Positions 1-5,908 of a stretch of 6,331 nt of DNA are shown here, piece after piece. Location: the NCBI GenBank assembly GCA_937883885.1, contig CAKZXL010000169.1, positions 1 through 6,331 of the forward strand. The letters are read 5' to 3'. Within the stretch, counting starts at the first letter, position 1. Each line of letters begins with the position of its first letter. A program made the translations under genes and the position numbers. The notes beneath the pieces were generated by a model. That model saw only the letters and a program-made list of their open reading frames with translations, was not told the DNA's origin and made no database searches. Origin of the DNA: an uncultured Aquincola sp. Its GTDB lineage: Bacteria > Pseudomonadota > Gammaproteobacteria > Burkholderiales > Burkholderiaceae.

Positions 1-1
1 C

Positions 2-334
2 ATCCGCGACGCCATCGGCGATGGCAGCTACGACCTGTGGCTGTGGAACGGCACCCAGTTCGTGGACAGCGGCACCGACCTGCATGCGGGCCAGGAGTAC
101 ACCTTCGCATCGGGCACCACCCGCTTCAGCCTGCGCGGTATCGAAACCGACGCGGCGCTGAACCCGGACGACCCGACCGCCTTCGTGGTGGGTCTGACCT
201 TCAGCAGCGCCGGCACCGTGGGCCTGACGCAGACGCCGCTGACCGCCGCCGTGCCCGAGCCCGGCACCTATGCGCTGATGCTGGGCGGTCTGGGCCTGGT
301 GGCCGGCATCGCCCGCCGCCGCAAGCGGGCCTGA
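2..334 (+). CDS. PEP-CTERM sorting domain protein, 3' end (5' truncated by window edge)
   Basis: This is the last 110 codons of a protein whose start lies before the window. The C-terminus carries a textbook PEP-CTERM signal: a Val-Pro-Glu-Pro motif (bases 251-262), then a hydrophobic Gly/Leu/Ala-rich segment of about 16 residues, then a basic tail ending RRRKRA. In species with an exosortase (EpsH/XrtA type), such tails direct export and are removed by the exosortase, leaving the protein outside the cell, often tied to exopolysaccharide or biofilm. The visible upstream part is Asp/Gly/Thr-rich and looks like an extracellular beta-rich domain, but I cannot assign a catalytic function. A GTG at base 62 could be read as a start but is internal, since the frame stays open to the window edge with the same composition. 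The gene converges on cysA with three bases between stop codons. Confidence 0.85.
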   Translation: MRDAIGDGSYDLWLWNGTQFVDSGTDLHAGQEYTFASGTTRFSLRGIETDAALNPDDPTAFVVGLTFSSAGTVGLTQTPLTAAVPEPGTYALMLGGLGLVAGIARRRKRA

Positions 335-337
335 TCG

Positions 338-1393
338 TCAGATGGCCGCGGCGGGGTCGATCGGCGCGTTGTGGTCGTCGAAGCGCGTCACCCGCCGAGG
401 CCGCAGGTGGGCCGCGCTGCCGGGTTGGAGCTGCAGCTTGTCGCGCAGCACATGCCAGGCCTCGCGCGGCAGCTCCACGTCCACGTAACTGCCGTCGTCG
501 TTGCGCTTGAATTCCACGCGCGTGAGCGGCCCCACCGTCAGCGCCTGCGACAGCGTCACCGGCCAGGTGTCCGCATCGGGCTGGGACACGATGTCCAGCT
601 CATGCGGACGCACGTAGCTCACCGGCCCTTCGGCGCCGCCGGGGCCATGGCCCAGGCGGCCGTGGAACAGGTTCACGTCGCCCAGGAACTGCAGCACGAA
701 GGGCGTGGCCGGGTGGTCGTACACCTGGTCGGGCGTGCCTTCCTGTTCGATGCGGCCCTGGTTCATCACCACCACCCGGTCGGCCACTTCCATGGCCTCG
801 TCCTGGTCGTGGGTAACGAAGACGCTGGTCACGTGCATCTCGTCGTGCAGCCGGCGCAGCCAGCGGCGCAGCTCCTTGCGCACCTTGGCGTCCAGCGCGC
901 CGAAGGGCTCGTCCAGCAGCAGCACCTGCGGCTCCACTGCCAGCGCCCGCGCCAGCGCAATGCGCTGCCGCTGGCCGCCCGACAGCTGGTGCGGGTAGCG
1001 GTCGGCGATCCAGTCCAGCTGCACCAGCTTGAGCAGCGCGTTCACCTTGCTGCGGATCTCGGCCTCGCTCGGCCGCGTGGCCTTGGGCCGCACCCGCAGC
1101 CCGAAGGCCACGTTCTCGAAGATGGACATGTGCGCGAACAGCGCATAGTGCTGGAACACGAAGCCCACGTTGCGGTCGCGCACGTCGTCGAAGGTGGCGT
1201 CCTTGCCGCCGAACAGCACGGTGCCCGAATCGGGCCGCTCCAGCCCCGCGATGATGCGCAGCAGCGAGGTCTTGCCCGAGCCCGAAGGCCCCAGCAGCGC
1301 CACCAGCTCGCCCGACGGGATGTCGAGGTTCAGGTTGTCGCAGACGACCGTCTTGCCGAAGGCCTTGTTCAGGTTGCGGATCTCAATGCTCAT
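338..1393 (-). CDS. cysA: Sulfate/thiosulfate ABC transporter ATP-binding protein CysA
   Basis: This 351-residue protein is the cytoplasmic ATPase that drives sulfate/thiosulfate import through CysT/CysW. All ABC motifs are present: Walker A GPSGSGKT at residues 35-42, Q-loop Gln81, signature LSGGQ at 137-141, Walker B LLLDEP at about 158-163 with Glu162, D-loop GALD, and switch His195 in VTHDQDEA. After about residue 240 comes a TOBE-like C-terminal domain containing YVRPHEL, typical of CysA. The length is close to E. coli CysA (365). The start is the ATG at 1393: translation from it begins [10 protein letters not shown], the usual CysA N-terminus, and AGGAAA lies six bases upstream (1400-1405). 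The frame is open further upstream to about 1654, but that stretch is inside cysW and unlike the family. The start overlaps the cysW stop in an ATGA, so translation is probably coupled. It is the last gene of the operon; no cysM follows it within the window. Confidence 0.97.
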   Translation of the reverse strand: MSIEIRNLNKAFGKTVVCDNLNLDIPSGELVALLGPSGSGKTSLLRIIAGLERPDSGTVLFGGKDATFDDVRDRNVGFVFQHYALFAHMSIFENVAFGLRVRPKATRPSEAEIRSKVNALLKLVQLDWIADRYPHQLSGGQRQRIALARALAVEPQVLLLDEPFGALDAKVRKELRRWLRRLHDEMHVTSVFVTHDQDEAMEVADRVVVMNQGRIEQEGTPDQVYDHPATPFVLQFLGDVNLFHGRLGHGPGGAEGPVSYVRPHELDIVSQPDADTWPVTLSQALTVGPLTRVEFKRNDDGSYVDVELPREAWHVLRDKLQLQPGSAAHLRPRRVTRFDDHNAPIDPAAAI

Positions 1394-2262
1394 GCTTCGT
1401 TTCCTGCGAGCGCCTTCTCGGCGCGCACCTTGCGCTCGACCAGCAGCTTCAGCACCAGCGTCACCAGCGCCAGGCCGGCCAGCAGCGAGGCCACCGCAAA
1501 GGCGGCCGCGAACTGGTACTCGTTGTAGAGGATCTCGATGTGCAGCGGCATGGTGTTGGTCTGGCCGCGGATGTGGCCCGACACCACCGACACCGCACCG
1601 AACTCGCCCATCGCCCGCGCGTTGCACAGGATCACCCCGTACAGCAGCGCCCACTTCACGTTGGGCAGCGTCACCCGCCAGAAGATCTGCCAGCCGTTGG
1701 CGCCCAGCACCCGCGCGGCTTCTTCCTGCTCCTGGCCCTGGGCCTGCATCAGCGGAATCAGCTCACGCGCCACGAACGGGAAGGTGACGAACACCGTGGC
1801 CAGCACGATGCCCGGCAGCGCAAACACGATCTTGATGTCGTGGTCGCGCAGCGTCTCGCCGAACCAGCCCTGCAGGCCGAACACCAGCATGTAGATCAGG
1901 CCCACGATGACGGGGCTGACCGAGAACGGCAGGTCGATCAGCGTCAGCAGCACGTTCTTGCCGCGGAAGTCGAACTTGGCGATGGCCCAGGCTGCGGCCA
2001 CGCCGAACACCAGATTCAGCGGCACCGAGATGGCCGCGGCGATCAGCGTGAGCTTGATCGCCGACAGCGCGTCGGCCTCGGTCAGCGCGGCCAGGTACAC
2101 GTCGGCGCCTTTTTTCAGCGCCTCATAGAACACCGCCACCAGCGGCACGAACAGGAAGAAGGCCAGGAAGGCCAGCGCCACGCCGATCAGCGTGCGCCGC
2201 ACCCAGGCCGGCTCGGCCGTGGCCGCCAGCGCGCTGCGCGGCGGTATGGTTGATGCAGTCAT
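1390..2262 (-). CDS. cysW: Sulfate/thiosulfate ABC transporter permease CysW
   Basis: This 290-residue inner-membrane protein is one of the two channel subunits of the sulfate importer. It shows about six hydrophobic segments (roughly residues 24-46, 68-95, 104-130, 146-168, 203-225 and 250-275). The cytoplasmic EAA coupling loop at about 180-200 (EEAARVLGA, then the RVTLP ending) docks onto CysA. The [12 protein letters not shown] stretch near residues 218-229, followed by a long charged loop with [13 protein letters not shown], is typical of CysW. The first 20 residues form a soluble Ala/Pro-rich tail. The ATG at 2262 directly follows the cysT stop (TAGATG, no gap), with a purine-rich GGCGGAAA just before it. 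The 3' end overlaps cysA by four bases. Both junctions imply one transcript and near-equal output of subunits. Nothing looks damaged. Confidence 0.97.
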   Translation of the reverse strand: MTASTIPPRSALAATAEPAWVRRTLIGVALAFLAFFLFVPLVAVFYEALKKGADVYLAALTEADALSAIKLTLIAAAISVPLNLVFGVAAAWAIAKFDFRGKNVLLTLIDLPFSVSPVIVGLIYMLVFGLQGWFGETLRDHDIKIVFALPGIVLATVFVTFPFVARELIPLMQAQGQEQEEAARVLGANGWQIFWRVTLPNVKWALLYGVILCNARAMGEFGAVSVVSGHIRGQTNTMPLHIEILYNEYQFAAAFAVASLLAGLALVTLVLKLLVERKVRAEKALAGNEA

Positions 2263-3108
2263 CTAGTTTCCGCCCTGGCGGCGACGCGCCCAGGCCTGCA
2301 GCAGGTTGATCAGCAGCAGCATCACGAACGAGATCACCAGCATCACCACCGCGATGGCGGTGGCGCCGGCATAGTCGTACTGCTCCAGCTTGGTGATGAT
2401 GAGCAGCGGCGTGATCTCCGAGATCATCGGCATGTTGCCGGCGATGAAGATCACCGAGCCGTACTCGCCCAACGCCCGCGCGAAAGCCAGCGCAAAGCCA
2501 GTCAGTAGCGCCGGCATCAGGATCGGGAAGATCACGCGGCGGAAGGTCTGCGCCCGGCTGGCGCCCAGCGTGGCGGCGGCTTCTTCCACTTCCTTGTGCA
2601 GGTCTTCGAGCACTGGCTGCAGCGTGCGCACCACGAAGGGCAGGCCGATGAACACCAGCGCCACGAACACGCCGAGCGGCGTGAACGAGACCTTGATGCC
2701 CAGCGGTGCCAGGTACTGGCCGATCCAGCCGTTGGCCGCGTAGATGGCCGTGAGCGCGATGCCGGCCACCGCGGTAGGCAGCGCAAAGGGCAGATCGACC
2801 AGCGCGTCGATGATGCGCTTGCCCGGGAACTGGTAGCGCACCAGCACCCAGGCGATGATCAGCCCGAAGAAGGCATTGAGCAGCGCCGCCGCGAACGAGG
2901 CGCCGAAGGTCAGCCGGTACGAGGCCACCACCCGCGGCGAGGCCACCGCCTCCCAGAAGGCCGGCCAGGTGAGGGTGAAGGTCTTGAGGAAAGCCGCCGA
3001 CAGCGGGATGAGGACGACGAGGCTCAGGTACAGCAGCGTGAAGCCCAGCGTGATGTCAAAGCCGGGCAGCACGCTGTGCCGCTTGAGCAGGGTGCGCGAG
3101 AAGATCAC
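2263..3108 (-). CDS. cysT: Sulfate/thiosulfate ABC transporter permease CysT (CysU)
   Basis: This 281-residue inner-membrane permease pairs with CysW to form the sulfate channel. [10 protein letters not shown] at residues 13-22 matches the start of the E. coli CysU core, followed by about six membrane segments (roughly 20-42, 66-92, 104-124, 145-165, 198-223, 246-270). The conserved [13 protein letters not shown] lies at 104-116. The EAA loop ([10 protein letters not shown], ending in IFPILMPAL) lies at about 175-201, and [15 protein letters not shown] at 211-225. The length matches the family (277 in E. coli). The start is a GTG at 3106-3108 that overlaps the cysP stop as GTGA. It has no good Shine-Dalgarno site, so initiation probably depends on ribosomes finishing cysP. 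No ATG in this frame precedes the first membrane segment, which supports the GTG. The stop abuts the cysW ATG. Confidence 0.96.
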   Translation of the reverse strand: MIFSRTLLKRHSVLPGFDITLGFTLLYLSLVVLIPLSAAFLKTFTLTWPAFWEAVASPRVVASYRLTFGASFAAALLNAFFGLIIAWVLVRYQFPGKRIIDALVDLPFALPTAVAGIALTAIYAANGWIGQYLAPLGIKVSFTPLGVFVALVFIGLPFVVRTLQPVLEDLHKEVEEAAATLGASRAQTFRRVIFPILMPALLTGFALAFARALGEYGSVIFIAGNMPMISEITPLLIITKLEQYDYAGATAIAVVMLVISFVMLLLINLLQAWARRRQGGN

Positions 3109-4136
3109 TTTTTGCGGCCAGCCGCCAGCAGCTGGTCGTAGATGGCGCCGTCGTCGAAGTGCTCCTTCTGCGCCTTGGTCCAGCCGCCGAAGTAGTCGTC
3201 GATGGTGAAGGTGGTCACCGCCGGAAAGTCCTTGGCGTACTTGGTCAGCAGCGCGGGCGAGCGCGGGCGCAGCTGGTGCTTGGCCGCGATCTCTTGCGCC
3301 GTGTCGGTGTACAGGAACTTCAGGTAGGCCTCGGCCTGCTTGCGGGTGCCCTTCTTGTCCACCACCTTGTCGATCACCGCCACCGGGTTCTCGGCCAGGA
3401 TGGTCGACTTGGGGTAGACCACGTCGAAGTTGTCGCCGAACTCGGCCTTGATCAGGTTGATCTCGCTCTCGAACGTGGCCAGCGCATCACCGATGTTGCG
3501 CTGCGCGAAGGTGGTGGTGGCCGCACGGCCGCCGCCGTCGAACACCGGCACGTTGGCAAACATCTTCTGCACCAGTTCACGCGCCTGCGCGGCGTTGCCG
3601 CCGGCTTTGAGCACCGAGCCCCAGGCCGCCACGTAGGTGTAGCGGCCGTTGCCGGTGACCTTGGGGTTGGGAATCACCACGCTGATGTCGGGCTTGGCCA
3701 GGTCGGCCCAGTCCTTGATGCCCTTGGGGTTGCCCTTGCGCACCAGGATCACCGTGACCGAAGTGGTGGGCGACGAGTTGTTGGGCAGGCGCTTGGCCCA
3801 GTCTTCGGGCAGCAGCTTGCCGCGCGTGGCCAGCACGTCGATGTCGCTGCTCTGGTTCATCGTCACCACGTCGGCTTCCAGCCCTTCCAGCACCGAGCGG
3901 GCCTGCTTGCTGGAGCCGCCATGGCTCTGGTTGATCGTCAGGTCTTCGCCGGTCTGCTGCTTCCACTGCTTCTGGAAGGCAGGGTTGATCTCTTTGTACA
4001 GCTCGCGCGCGACGTCGTAGCTGACGTTCAGCAGCGTGGGGCCGGCGGCAAAGCTCAGGCCGGTGCTGCCCGCCAGGGCCAGTGCCAGCAGGCTGCGGCG
4101 CAGCAGGGACGGTGAGCGCAAAGATGATGCTTTCAT
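3105..4136 (-). CDS. cysP: Periplasmic sulfate/thiosulfate-binding protein, CysP-like
   Basis: This 343-residue solute-binding protein captures the anion in the periplasm for CysTWA. A signal peptide covers residues 1-30: basic start, LLALALAG core, cleavage most likely after SFA. The mature part has the family landmarks LLNVSYDV (35-42), [11 protein letters not shown] (69-79), [13 protein letters not shown] (131-143), [10 protein letters not shown] (157-166) and the [14 protein letters not shown] region (246-259). It is closer to E. coli CysP than to Sbp by eye: NNSSP (119-123), [10 protein letters not shown] (201-210), FESE (222-225) and the LLAAGR ending are CysP-type. Aligned to the Salmonella sulfate-binding pocket, the Trp192 position is Phe222 and Ser130 is Thr161, so affinity or choice between sulfate and thiosulfate may differ from the neighbouring Sbp. 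The start is the ATG at 4136, the only one giving a sensible signal peptide. It is the first gene of cysPTWA. Annotation as a second sbp would also be reasonable. Confidence 0.9.
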   Translation of the reverse strand: MKASSLRSPSLLRRSLLALALAGSTGLSFAAGPTLLNVSYDVARELYKEINPAFQKQWKQQTGEDLTINQSHGGSSKQARSVLEGLEADVVTMNQSSDIDVLATRGKLLPEDWAKRLPNNSSPTTSVTVILVRKGNPKGIKDWADLAKPDISVVIPNPKVTGNGRYTYVAAWGSVLKAGGNAAQARELVQKMFANVPVFDGGGRAATTTFAQRNIGDALATFESEINLIKAEFGDNFDVVYPKSTILAENPVAVIDKVVDKKGTRKQAEAYLKFLYTDTAQEIAAKHQLRPRSPALLTKYAKDFPAVTTFTIDDYFGGWTKAQKEHFDDGAIYDQLLAAGRKK

Positions 4137-4147
4137 AACGGACCGTT
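4137..4147. repeat. 11-bp palindrome abutting the cysP start codon
   Basis: AACGG-A-CCGTT is a perfect inverted repeat with a one-base centre. It ends immediately before the cysP ATG, where a Shine-Dalgarno site would be expected. No convincing AGGAG-like sequence is visible there. Its role is unknown; it could be chance, a protein site, or simply a weak ribosome site. Confidence 0.5.
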
Positions 4148-4164
4148 CTTAAATGCGAAGGGCG

Positions 4165-4192
4165 AATGTATTACCTGGTTACCGCCGGCCAA
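4165..4192 (-). promoter_or_regulatory. Candidate sigma-70 promoter for cysPTWA
   Basis: Read on the minus strand, TTGGCC (4187-4192, four of six matches to TTGACA) is separated by 16 bases from TACATT (4165-4170, four of six matches to TATAAT). This puts the transcription start near 4158, about 20 bases before the cysP ATG. The weak -35 fits an activator-dependent promoter. It was found by eye in a short AT-richer island, with no experimental support. Confidence 0.4.
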
Positions 4193-4196
4193 ACCA

Positions 4197-4219
4197 TTGC
4201 TTTCGCCTTTGCTTATGCG
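4197..4219 (-). promoter_or_regulatory. Candidate activator site upstream of cysP (CGCATAAG plus AAGCAA direct repeats)
   Basis: On the minus strand CGCATAAG (4212-4219) runs into two AAGCAA hexamers spaced 12 bases apart (4209-4214 and 4197-4202). The block lies just upstream of the candidate -35. CGCATAAG also occurs upstream of sbp at the same distance (41 bases) from that gene's candidate -10. CysB, the LysR-type activator of sulfate uptake genes in proteobacteria, binds in this position range at cys promoters. Assigning CysB here is inference. Confidence 0.4.
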
Positions 4220-4249
4220 AAAAACAAATGAGCCGCCCGGTGGGGCGGC
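4220..4249 (-). terminator. Intrinsic terminator after sbp
   Basis: In the minus-strand transcript a perfect 7-bp stem GCCGCCC / GGGCGGC with a CACC loop (4232-4249) is followed by a T-rich tract, TCATTTGTTTTT (4231 down to 4220). This is a reasonable rho-independent terminator for sbp, with an imperfect U-tract that may allow some read-through into cysP. The T-run sits right beside the CGCATAAG box. Confidence 0.65.
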
Positions 4250-4262
4250 CCAGTTCGGCCAT

Positions 4263-4292
4263 CGGCGTGCCCGCCAGTGCGGGCCAACGCCG
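4263..4292 (-). repeat. Strong GC hairpin directly after sbp
   Basis: CGGCGTGCCCGC (4263-4274) and GCGGGC-ca-ACGCCG (4279-4292) form a 12-bp stem with a CAGT loop (ACTG on the minus strand) and one 2-base bulge. It begins two bases past a second in-frame TAA after sbp and precedes the T-tracted terminator. It has no T-run of its own, so it may protect the sbp mRNA 3' end rather than stop transcription. Confidence 0.55.
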
Positions 4293-4306
4293 GCTTACTT
4301 GCGCGT

Positions 4307-5299
4307 TTACACCTGGTCGAAGGTGCCGCCGTCGGCAAAGTGCGTCTTCTGGGCGTTGGCCCAGCCGCCGAACACCTCGTCCACCGTGAACAGCTTGATC
4401 GCCGGGAAGTTGCTGGCGTACTTGGCCGCCACCTTGGGGTCGGTGGGGCGGTAGAAGTTCTTGGCCGCGATTTCCTGGCCTTCGGGCGTGTAGAGGTATT
4501 CCAGGTAGGCCTGGGCCACCGCGCGGGTGCCCTTCTTGTCGACCACCTTGTCCACCACCGCCACTGGCGGCTCGGCCAGGATGCTGTTGGGTGGGTAGAC
4601 GATGTCGAACTTGTCGGGGCCGAACTCCTTCAACGACAGGTGGGCCTCGTTCTCCCAGGCCAGCAGCACGTCGCCCAGGCCGCGTTCGGCAAAGGTGACG
4701 GTGGAGCCGCGGGCGCCGGAGTCGAGCACCGGCACGTTGGTCAGCACCTTGCCGATGAATTCCTTGGCCTTGGCCTCATTGCCGCCCGGTTGCTTGAGCG
4801 CCCAGCCGTAGGCGGCCAGATAACCCCAGCGCGCGCCGCCCGAGGTCTTGGGGTTGGCGGTGATCACCGACACGCCGGGCTTGATCAGGTCGCCCCAGTC
4901 CTTGATGCCCTTGGGGTTGCCCTTGCGCACCAGGAACACGTAGGTGGAGGTGTAGGGCGAGGCGTTGTGCGGCAGGCGCTTTTGCCAGTCGCTGGGCAGC
5001 AGCTTGGCCTTGGCCGAGATCTCGTCGATGTCGTAGGCCAGCGCCAGCGTCACCACGTCGGCGTCGATGCCGTCGATCACCGAGCGGGCCTGCTTGCCCG
5101 AGCCGCCGTGCGACTGCTTGACCGTGACGGTATCGCCCGTCTTGGCCTTGTAGGCCTTGGCAAAGGCGGCGTTGTATTCCACGTACAGCTCGCGCGTGGG
5201 GTCGTAGCTGACGTTCAGCAGCGTGAAGTCCTTGGCCAGCGCACCGAAGGCGGCGCCCGCCAGCGCGGCGCCGACGAGCAGGGTCCTCTTAAGGTTCAT
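4307..5299 (-). CDS. sbp: Periplasmic sulfate-binding protein Sbp
   Basis: This 330-residue protein binds sulfate in the periplasm and hands it to CysTWA. Residues 1-22 are a signal peptide with cleavage after ALA; the mature protein would begin [16 protein letters not shown], close to E. coli and Salmonella Sbp. Pocket residues known from the Salmonella structure are all recognisable: Asp33 (Asp11 mature), Ser67 in SHGGSGK (Ser45), Ser153-Gly154-Gly155 with Arg157 in TSGGARW (Ser130-Arg134), Ala196 in SGARGS (Ala173) and Trp215 in WENEA (Trp192). The start at 5299 gives a clean signal peptide; GGGA is the only weak ribosome-site match upstream. The gene ends FDQV-TAA, but the next codons in frame read Thr-Arg-Lys and then a second TAA (4295-4297), so it looks shortened by one base change from a Tyr codon. 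It is probably still functional, because only the extreme tail is lost. It is transcribed toward cysP but separated from it by a terminator. Confidence 0.95.
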   Translation of the reverse strand: MNLKRTLLVGAALAGAAFGALAKDFTLLNVSYDPTRELYVEYNAAFAKAYKAKTGDTVTVKQSHGGSGKQARSVIDGIDADVVTLALAYDIDEISAKAKLLPSDWQKRLPHNASPYTSTYVFLVRKGNPKGIKDWGDLIKPGVSVITANPKTSGGARWGYLAAYGWALKQPGGNEAKAKEFIGKVLTNVPVLDSGARGSTVTFAERGLGDVLLAWENEAHLSLKEFGPDKFDIVYPPNSILAEPPVAVVDKVVDKKGTRAVAQAYLEYLYTPEGQEIAAKNFYRPTDPKVAAKYASNFPAIKLFTVDEVFGGWANAQKTHFADGGTFDQV

Positions 5300-5335
5300 G
5301 CGTTTCCCGGGGGCGTGAGTGGAGAGATTGCCGCC

Positions 5336-5341
5336 ACTCTA
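5336..5341 (-). promoter_or_regulatory. Candidate -10 element for sbp
   Basis: On the minus strand TAGAGT (5336-5341) follows a TTTT run in an otherwise GC-rich leader. It would start transcription near 5329, about 30 bases before the sbp ATG. No good -35 is present at 16-18 bases (best is TTCCCT), again as expected for an activator-dependent promoter. Called by eye only. Confidence 0.3.
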
Positions 5342-5360
5342 AAAACCGCCCGCCATGCAG

Positions 5361-5375
5361 GGAACGAAGCGTTCC
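5361..5375. repeat. 15-bp inverted repeat in the sbp upstream region
   Basis: GGAACG-AAG-CGTTCC is a perfect 6-bp inverted repeat with a 3-base centre. It lies between the CGCATAAG box and the candidate -10, reaching the region where a -35 would be. It could be an operator half-site pair or a small hairpin. There is no T-run after it on either strand, so it is not a terminator. Confidence 0.45.
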
Positions 5376-5382
5376 GCGGACC

Positions 5383-5390
5383 CTTATGCG
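5383..5390 (-). promoter_or_regulatory. Candidate activator box CGCATAAG upstream of sbp
   Basis: On the minus strand CGCATAAG lies 83 bases upstream of the sbp ATG and 41 bases upstream of the candidate -10. The identical octamer sits 75 bases upstream of cysP, also 41 bases from its candidate -10. The shared sequence and matched spacing suggest one regulator for both binding-protein genes, plausibly CysB. Confidence 0.4.
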
Positions 5391-5415
5391 TTTTTCGATG
5401 AAGCCCAGCGCCCGC

Positions 5416-5766
5416 TCATGCATCCACCGCCCGCACCCGGCCCGGCAGGCCGGCCAACGCGGCGTCGGTGCTGGGGCTGAAGTCGCCGTCGCGGGCGTTC
5501 TGCAGCAGCCGCTGCAGCGTGCCCAGGTGCGGCGTCACCGTGCCGTAGAACAGCACCGCGTCGCCGCGGGCGATCAGCAGCGTGGGGAAGTTCTCCACGT
5601 CCAGGGTGCCCAACACCTCGTCGTGGTCCTCGATGTCCACCCAGGCCCAGTCGGTGGCGCCGCCGTCGGCCTGGCGGGCGGCGGCAAAGGCGGCTTCGTA
5701 CTCGCGGCAGGTGCCGCACCAGGCGGCGCACAGGCAGGCCACCAGCAGGCGTTCGGTCGGTTCCAT
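5416..5766 (-). CDS. Small thioredoxin-like protein (CGTC active site)
   Basis: This is a 116-residue single-domain thioredoxin-fold protein with no signal peptide, so likely cytoplasmic. The redox motif is Trp16-Cys17-Gly18-Thr19-Cys20, a CGTC variant of the usual CGPC. The cis-proline loop is NFPTLLI with Pro61. The acidic VDIEDHDE strand and loop (43-50) and VLFYGTVTPH (71-80) complete the fold. Two further cysteines, Cys11 and Cys13, come just before the active site (CLC then AAWCGTC). A thioredoxin reductase substrate or thiol-disulfide exchange role is plausible, but the partner is unknown. The start is the ATG at 5766, so the protein begins directly at the beta strand before the active site, shorter than classical TrxA N-terminally. 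The frame stays open to about 6126, but that stretch has no thioredoxin character and runs antisense through the lipoprotein gene. The gene is read toward sbp, 116 bases away. A link to reductive sulfate assimilation is possible but unproven. Confidence 0.85.
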   Translation of the reverse strand: MEPTERLLVACLCAAWCGTCREYEAAFAAARQADGGATDWAWVDIEDHDEVLGTLDVENFPTLLIARGDAVLFYGTVTPHLGTLQRLLQNARDGDFSPSTDAALAGLPGRVRAVDA

Positions 5767-5782
5767 GGCCGCAAGTGTGCCG

Positions 5783-5843
5783 GTCCGCGGCCACTCATGG
5801 TTTTCGCTCAGCGTCTGCGTCGCCTTGGCGACGCCGCGGACGC
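5783..5843. repeat. Nested inverted repeats between divergent genes
   Basis: The core is GCGTCGCC-TT-GGCGACGC (5817-5834), a perfect 8-bp inverted repeat that as RNA would close on a CUUG or CAAG loop. Around it GCGTC (5811-5815) can pair with GACGC (5839-5843), and GTCCGCGG (5783-5790) with CCGCGGAC (5834-5841). No T-run follows on either strand. It lies upstream of both the thioredoxin and the lipoprotein genes, so an operator or leader structure is more likely than a terminator. I saw no convincing promoter hexamers in 5767-5908. Confidence 0.5.
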
Positions 5844-5896
5844 TGGCGCCCGGCGTAGGCTGTCCGCCCCCACAAGCAGCGGCCAGCAGCCGCTCG

Positions 5897-5902
5897 AAGG
5901 AG
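5897..5902 (+). promoter_or_regulatory. Strong ribosome binding site of the lipoprotein gene
   Basis: AAGGAG lies six bases before the ATG at 5909. It is the best Shine-Dalgarno match in the window and fixes the start of the downstream gene. Confidence 0.85.
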
Positions 5903-5908
5903 ACAAGC

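Noticed and set aside
311..330. Hairpin at the end of the PEP-CTERM gene as a terminator
   Set aside because: The stem is only 6 bp with an 8-base loop, has no T-run on either strand, and its sequence follows from the Ala-Arg-Arg-Arg-Lys-Arg coding, so I do not call it a terminator.
371..1528. Long plus-strand open frame opposite cysA, His/Arg/Val-rich
   Set aside because: It is the mirror of a well-supported cysA, with the low-complexity composition typical of antisense frames in GC-rich DNA, and it shows no family motif.
1394..1654. N-terminal extension of cysA upstream of 1393
   Set aside because: It lies inside cysW, is Arg/Ala/Gly-rich and unlike any CysA N-terminus; the ATG at 1393 has a ribosome site and the family start.
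3159..4115. 318-codon plus-strand open frame opposite cysP
   Set aside because: It is antisense to a gene with a signal peptide and conserved motifs, and its composition (Val/Gly/His/Arg repeats) is that of a shadow frame.
5340..5356. GGCGGGCGG followed by TTTTT on the minus strand as a thioredoxin terminator
   Set aside because: There is a T-run but no matching left arm of a stem, and the position fits the sbp promoter better.
4277..5401. 374-codon plus-strand open frame opposite sbp
   Set aside because: Same reason. Its resemblance to the frame opposite cysP only reflects the paralogy of the two binding proteins.
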